The position numbers were made by a program, and so were the translations under genes. From NCBI GenBank assembly GCA_003228965.1, contig QIGP01000263.1, positions 1 through 7,398 of the forward strand: DNA of 7,398 nt, written 5' to 3'. Position 1 is the stretch's first letter. Each line of letters opens with the position of its first letter. Under the pieces are notes generated by a model. The model saw nothing but the letters and a program-made list of their open reading frames with translations, was not told the DNA's origin and did no database searches. Origin of the DNA: Gammaproteobacteria bacterium (GTDB taxonomy: Bacteria; Pseudomonadota; Gammaproteobacteria; Steroidobacterales; SZUA-146). Positions 4,517-7,398 of the stretch are shown piece after piece.

Positions 4517-6352
4517 GTGAGACATCGAGTATCCAACACACTGCCCGAAGATGCGCAAGAATCTACCGAGTCCGGATTACGCGCACAATTTGGAAATCTG
4601 AAGTTTCTGCTGCCGCATTTATGGCCGAAAGACAGGCCGGGCGATCGTGTGCGTGTCGTTTTGGCGTTCTTCGTCACGTTTTTGGGTCAGCTCACCATAG
4701 CCGCGCCGTTTTTACTGGGTAACGCAATCGACCGGCTCGCCGAGAGCGATCCAGGCTTGGTTCTGCCCGCGAGCGTAGCCAGTTTCATCATTGGCTACGG
4801 CCTGATTCGATTGGTGGGAGCCGCGATTCCGCAGGCCAGAGAGTTTCTATTTTCAAGAGTGGGTCAGCGCGCTCAGCGAAAAGTGGCGCTGGAAACGTTT
4901 CGGCACATCCACAGTTTGTCGCTAAGGTTTCACCTTGAACGCCGTACAGGTGGCTTGTCCCGAATCATTGAGCGCGGCATTCGCTCAATCGATTTTCTGT
5001 TTCGGTTTTTGCTGTTTAACATCGGCCCAACTCTTGTTCAGCTCGTAATCGTGAGCGTAATTTTCGGTTTAACCTACTCTGGAGCCTACGCATTAGTGGC
5101 CATCTGTACTGTCGTTGTGTACTTCTGGTTTACCGCAGCATCTACCGAGTGGCGTCTCAAGTTTCGCCGCGAAATGAATGCGAAGGACACTGAGGCGAAT
5201 ACAAAAGCGGTAGACAGCTTGCTCAATTATGAAACGGTGAAGTACTTCAACAACGAAGACTTTGAAGCTGAGCGCTACAACCGAACAATGAAGGGTTATC
5301 AGGACGCTGCGGTTCGTTCAAATGTTTCTCTGGCTGTTGTAAATATTGGCCAGGCGCTAATTTTTAATACAGGCCTCATTGTCATATTGCTTCTCGCAGC
5401 CAAGGCTGTAGGACGGGGCGAAATTGGAATAGGTGCGATAACTGCAATCAGTCTGGTCATGATGCAGCTCTATCAACCGCTTAATATATTGGGCTTCGCT
5501 TATCGTGAAATCAAGCAAGCTCTGATCGATATGGAAAAAATGTTCGACCTGATAAAAGTACCTAAAGAAATTGTCGATAAACCAAATGCTCAGGCGCTGA
5601 ATATTCAGTCTGGCAAAGTAGAGTTTCGTAACGTCAACTTCCACTACGAGGCTGATCGGCAGATTTTAAAAGACGTAAGCTTTGTTGTGCCTGCGGGCGA
5701 GTCACTCGCCATCGTTGGTCCTTCCGGTTCAGGAAAATCAACCATCAGTCGAATTCTATTTCGGTTCTACGATGTACGCGACGGGTCGGTGCTTGTTGAT
5801 GGTCAGGATGTAAAAGATGTTACTCAGGACAGTTTGCGCCAATCGATAGGTATGGTTCCGCAGGACACGGTGTTATTTAACGACACTATTCGCTACAACA
5901 TTGCCTACGCTAATCCGGAGGCTAGTCAGCAGGATATTGAACGTGCCGCCAAGCTTGCGAACATCCACGTATTTATCGAGAGCCTCCCAAATGGCTACGA
6001 CAGCACGGTGGGTGAGCGAGGGCTTAAGCTGTCAGGCGGCGAGAAGCAGCGTGTCGCTATCGCGCGCACCATACTCAAGAATCCTACAATTTTGATTTTG
6101 GATGAGGCCACTTCTGCGCTTGATAGTGCCACCGAGCGTAGCATTCAAGAAGCGTTGCGCCACGTTTCTGCCGATCGTACAACGCTGGTTATTGCCCATA
6201 GACTGTCGACTATAATTGACGCAAATCAAATAATTGTTTTGAATGAGGGGCGAATAGCTGAGCACGGAACTCATGCTGAGCTGTTGGCAATAGACGGTTT
6301 ATACGCCGAACTATGGTACCAGCAGCAGCAAAGTGAACCGATCACAACCTAG
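4517..6352 (+). CDS. Atm1/ABCB7-type ABC half-transporter (permease fused to ATPase)
   Basis: An inner-membrane ABC exporter half that should work as a homodimer. The family (Atm1, ABCB7, HMT1 and bacterial relatives) exports glutathione-linked sulfur or metal compounds and supports Fe-S and heavy-metal homeostasis. The 611-residue product has about six membrane helices (roughly 46-69, 85-105, 166-186, 188-208, 274-296, 303-325). The hallmark DSLLNYETVKYFNNE (about 233-247) is nearly identical to ABCB7. WRLKFRREMN (212-221) and NIGQ (276-279) correspond to glutathione-binding regions described for Atm1 structures, and PLNILGFAYRE with QALIDMEKMF is also family-typical. The ATPase domain has Walker A GPSGSGKST (401-409), Q-loop Gln 449, signature LSGGE (505-509), Walker B ILILDEATSALD (D529, E530) and switch His 561, all intact. 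GTG 4517 is chosen because an in-frame TGA lies at 4508 and no later Met is near; only a weak GAG-type Shine-Dalgarno precedes it. It is not part of an obvious operon. Confidence 0.93.
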   Translation: MRHRVSNTLPEDAQESTESGLRAQFGNLKFLLPHLWPKDRPGDRVRVVLAFFVTFLGQLTIAAPFLLGNAIDRLAESDPGLVLPASVASFIIGYGLIRLVGAAIPQAREFLFSRVGQRAQRKVALETFRHIHSLSLRFHLERRTGGLSRIIERGIRSIDFLFRFLLFNIGPTLVQLVIVSVIFGLTYSGAYALVAICTVVVYFWFTAASTEWRLKFRREMNAKDTEANTKAVDSLLNYETVKYFNNEDFEAERYNRTMKGYQDAAVRSNVSLAVVNIGQALIFNTGLIVILLLAAKAVGRGEIGIGAITAISLVMMQLYQPLNILGFAYREIKQALIDMEKMFDLIKVPKEIVDKPNAQALNIQSGKVEFRNVNFHYEADRQILKDVSFVVPAGESLAIVGPSGSGKSTISRILFRFYDVRDGSVLVDGQDVKDVTQDSLRQSIGMVPQDTVLFNDTIRYNIAYANPEASQQDIERAAKLANIHVFIESLPNGYDSTVGERGLKLSGGEKQRVAIARTILKNPTILILDEATSALDSATERSIQEALRHVSADRTTLVIAHRLSTIIDANQIIVLNEGRIAEHGTHAELLAIDGLYAELWYQQQQSEPITT

Positions 6353-6377
6353 ACAGTTGGATTTTCCGTATCGGTTC
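6335..6377. terminator. Possible weak terminator hairpin between the convergent genes
   Basis: GAACCGAT (6335-6342) and ATCGGTTC (6370-6377) are perfect inverted 8-mers around the transporter stop codon, with a small nested pair CAAC (6345) / GTTG (6356) in the 27-nt loop. There is no T-run after it on the plus strand, and the first arm lies within the coding region. It could limit read-through between the convergent genes, but the call is weak. Confidence 0.3.
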
Positions 6378-6409
6378 TGTGTTCAGTGCTACCATAAGTT
6401 CTTAGAAAT

Positions 6410-7398
6410 TTAGCGGTGCCATGCCGAATTTTCTTCATTCCTTTGCGCCAAACGATAGCCGTACCTTGCCATAAAAACCAGTACAACCCAGTAAATAGCC
6501 AGCGATACAAACCACGCTACAATGACTCCCCAAGGAATTGTGTGGGAGGAGCCTCCGTGGCTCATTCCAAAAGCGAGTATGGTTATGAAGCCGAACCCGA
6601 AAATAGCGAGGGCCGATATCGATGCTGCTATGAAAACAACAATCGCCGTTAGTACGGCCTTTCCAGTGCCGGACATCAAGATCATAAATGGAACGATAAC
6701 CGCAGTGAATACCCCCAGCCCAATTGAGATACATCCCATGATCACCACAATGGTGGTTGCTGTGCGCGCGGTGTCTTTCGAAAATGACCTTGGGTTCAAT
6801 CGCCATTTATCGCGAAGCGATATTTTCTCACCAAATTTGCGTTTCATTTGTCGCCAGGCTTCTTTCGCGATAGCAGAGCCTTCATCTTCTGTAAGAAATA
6901 ACAGCCATTCTCGATCGAGTTCAAACGGTTTACGCAGGCCCTCTAATGCTCGCAAGCGTAAGTTTGACGGTCCAGATTCAACATGTTTAATCAGCGCCTG
7001 CCTGGCTTTAGGGACTGCTTCTTCCGCCGGTCTTAGGTGAGATCCTTCCAGCATCGGATTAGATAACGCTCGAATACTTGATTCTCGAAGTATCATTGGT
7101 TCAGTTGTCTGTGTGGCCCCCTGATAGGCCTGTATTGTCGAATGTCCAGCCAGTAACGCGAGCAGGAATACCGTTAGGTGCGTGGCGGTGTAGTGCAACC
7201 TGGAAAGTTCCGTTGCCAGATACAGCCTGGCGGTTCGTCCGCAGCCCGAACGTCCGTGCCGACTAGAGCAAAACAGTCGTTTGTCGACGGTGCGTGTCTT
7301 ACCATGAAATTGTTTCTTGTAAACAAAGCCATGCGAGACAAACTGATCTTTTTTTGAGCAATGCTGGCAACATAGTGAATCGGTCTGGCAGTCCACAG
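6410..7398 (-). CDS. Chimeric ORF: transposase-like zinc ribbon joined to an unrecognised membrane protein, 5' partial
   Basis: The frame is open through the right edge. GTG at 7396 is the first visible possible start, but the gene may begin outside; counted from it there are 328 residues. Residues 1-100 carry CCQHC (C10, C13) and LFCSSRHGRSGCGRT (C43, C52), a four-cysteine zinc ribbon, then LHYTATHLTVFLLALLAGHSTIQAYQGATQTTEP. This looks like the N-terminus of a transposase-like family that, as I remember it, continues TEPRNAWRWL. Here the sequence changes abruptly at Met101 (7096) to MILRESSIRAL and something unrelated. That part has a soluble charged segment (about 101-208, with helical, possibly HEAT-like character around LRLRALEGLRKPFEL) and three or four hydrophobic helices (about 212-242, 246-276, 288-312). 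The membrane part is not recognised. No good Shine-Dalgarno precedes Met101 or Met115, so its native start is uncertain. It is convergent to the ABC transporter, 57 nt away. Confidence 0.6.
   Translation of the reverse strand, partial: VDCQTDSLCCQHCSKKDQFVSHGFVYKKQFHGKTRTVDKRLFCSSRHGRSGCGRTARLYLATELSRLHYTATHLTVFLLALLAGHSTIQAYQGATQTTEPMILRESSIRALSNPMLEGSHLRPAEEAVPKARQALIKHVESGPSNLRLRALEGLRKPFELDREWLLFLTEDEGSAIAKEAWRQMKRKFGEKISLRDKWRLNPRSFSKDTARTATTIVVIMGCISIGLGVFTAVIVPFMILMSGTGKAVLTAIVVFIAASISALAIFGFGFITILAFGMSHGGSSHTIPWGVIVAWFVSLAIYWVVLVFMARYGYRLAQRNEENSAWHR
7097..7398 (-). mobile_element. Remnant of a transposase-like zinc-ribbon gene (N-terminal part only)
   Basis: This covers the transposase-like portion of the chimeric frame up to the point where family resemblance ends (TTEP, just before 7096). 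The four cysteines C10, C13, C43 and C52 and the GRSGCGRT segment suggest a DNA-binding ribbon like those starting many insertion-sequence proteins. The DDE-type or other catalytic part is absent, so the fragment alone could not transpose. No terminal inverted repeats or target duplications were found at the junction. The family assignment rests on memory of similar sequences, not on a search. Confidence 0.45.

Noticed and set aside
6522..7040. Plus-strand frame of 172 codons opposite the chimeric gene
   Set aside because: It is antisense to the membrane-protein frame, with no homology or ribosome binding site; it mirrors the hydrophobic helices of the real strand.

Overview
The window looks like a chromosomal segment of a gammaproteobacterium. 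The gene order rpsF-rpsR-rplI-dnaB-alr is a conserved gammaproteobacterial arrangement, and the S18, L9, DnaB and Alr sequences resemble remembered E. coli proteins closely. Unlike in E. coli, priB does not lie between rpsF and rpsR (3 nt between them), as in pseudomonad-type and many marine lineages. Species cannot be named from the sequence. Nothing was searched or computed; family calls rest on motifs and remembered homologues.

Left part (1-1590): a dense array of a ~12-nt repeat ends 4 nt before a good sigma-70-type promoter (174-202). A ~100-nt leader follows, holding a stem/bulge/hairpin that fits the S6:S18 autoregulatory element. Then come rpsF (S6, with an unusually long RGD-repeat and acidic tail), rpsR (S18) and rplI (L9). 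An 11-bp GC-rich hairpin just after rplI probably ends this ribosomal-protein transcript.

Middle (1584-4140): dnaB appears to have its own promoter with a perfect TATAAT. Its conserved N-terminus is only recovered if translation begins at a CTG codon at 1630, which has a well-placed Shine-Dalgarno. alr overlaps dnaB by 4 nt (ATGA). It is broken twice: a net +1 frameshift near 3567, and an in-frame amber codon at 4084 replacing a conserved Tyr. Homology continues past the amber codon to a TAA at 4138. A conserved Arg also appears changed to Trp. alr is therefore called a pseudogene, or two assembly errors.

Right part (4141-7398): a 376-nt gap without a credible gene contains one REP-like palindrome. 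Then comes a complete Atm1/ABCB7-type ABC half-transporter. Convergent to it, and running off the right edge, is a minus-strand reading frame that looks chimeric: a transposase-like four-cysteine zinc-ribbon N-terminus joined in frame to an unrecognised membrane protein.

Functionally the left genes serve translation (30S proteins S6 and S18, 50S protein L9) and replication (replicative helicase), and the Atm1-type exporter is linked to thiol, metal or Fe-S homeostasis. The signs of genome flux are the leader minisatellite, decayed alr, REP-like element and chimeric terminal gene. I saw no convincing new multi-gene system. The most unusual items are the repeat array abutting the rpsF promoter, the CTG start of dnaB, the doubly broken alr and the transposase/membrane chimera.
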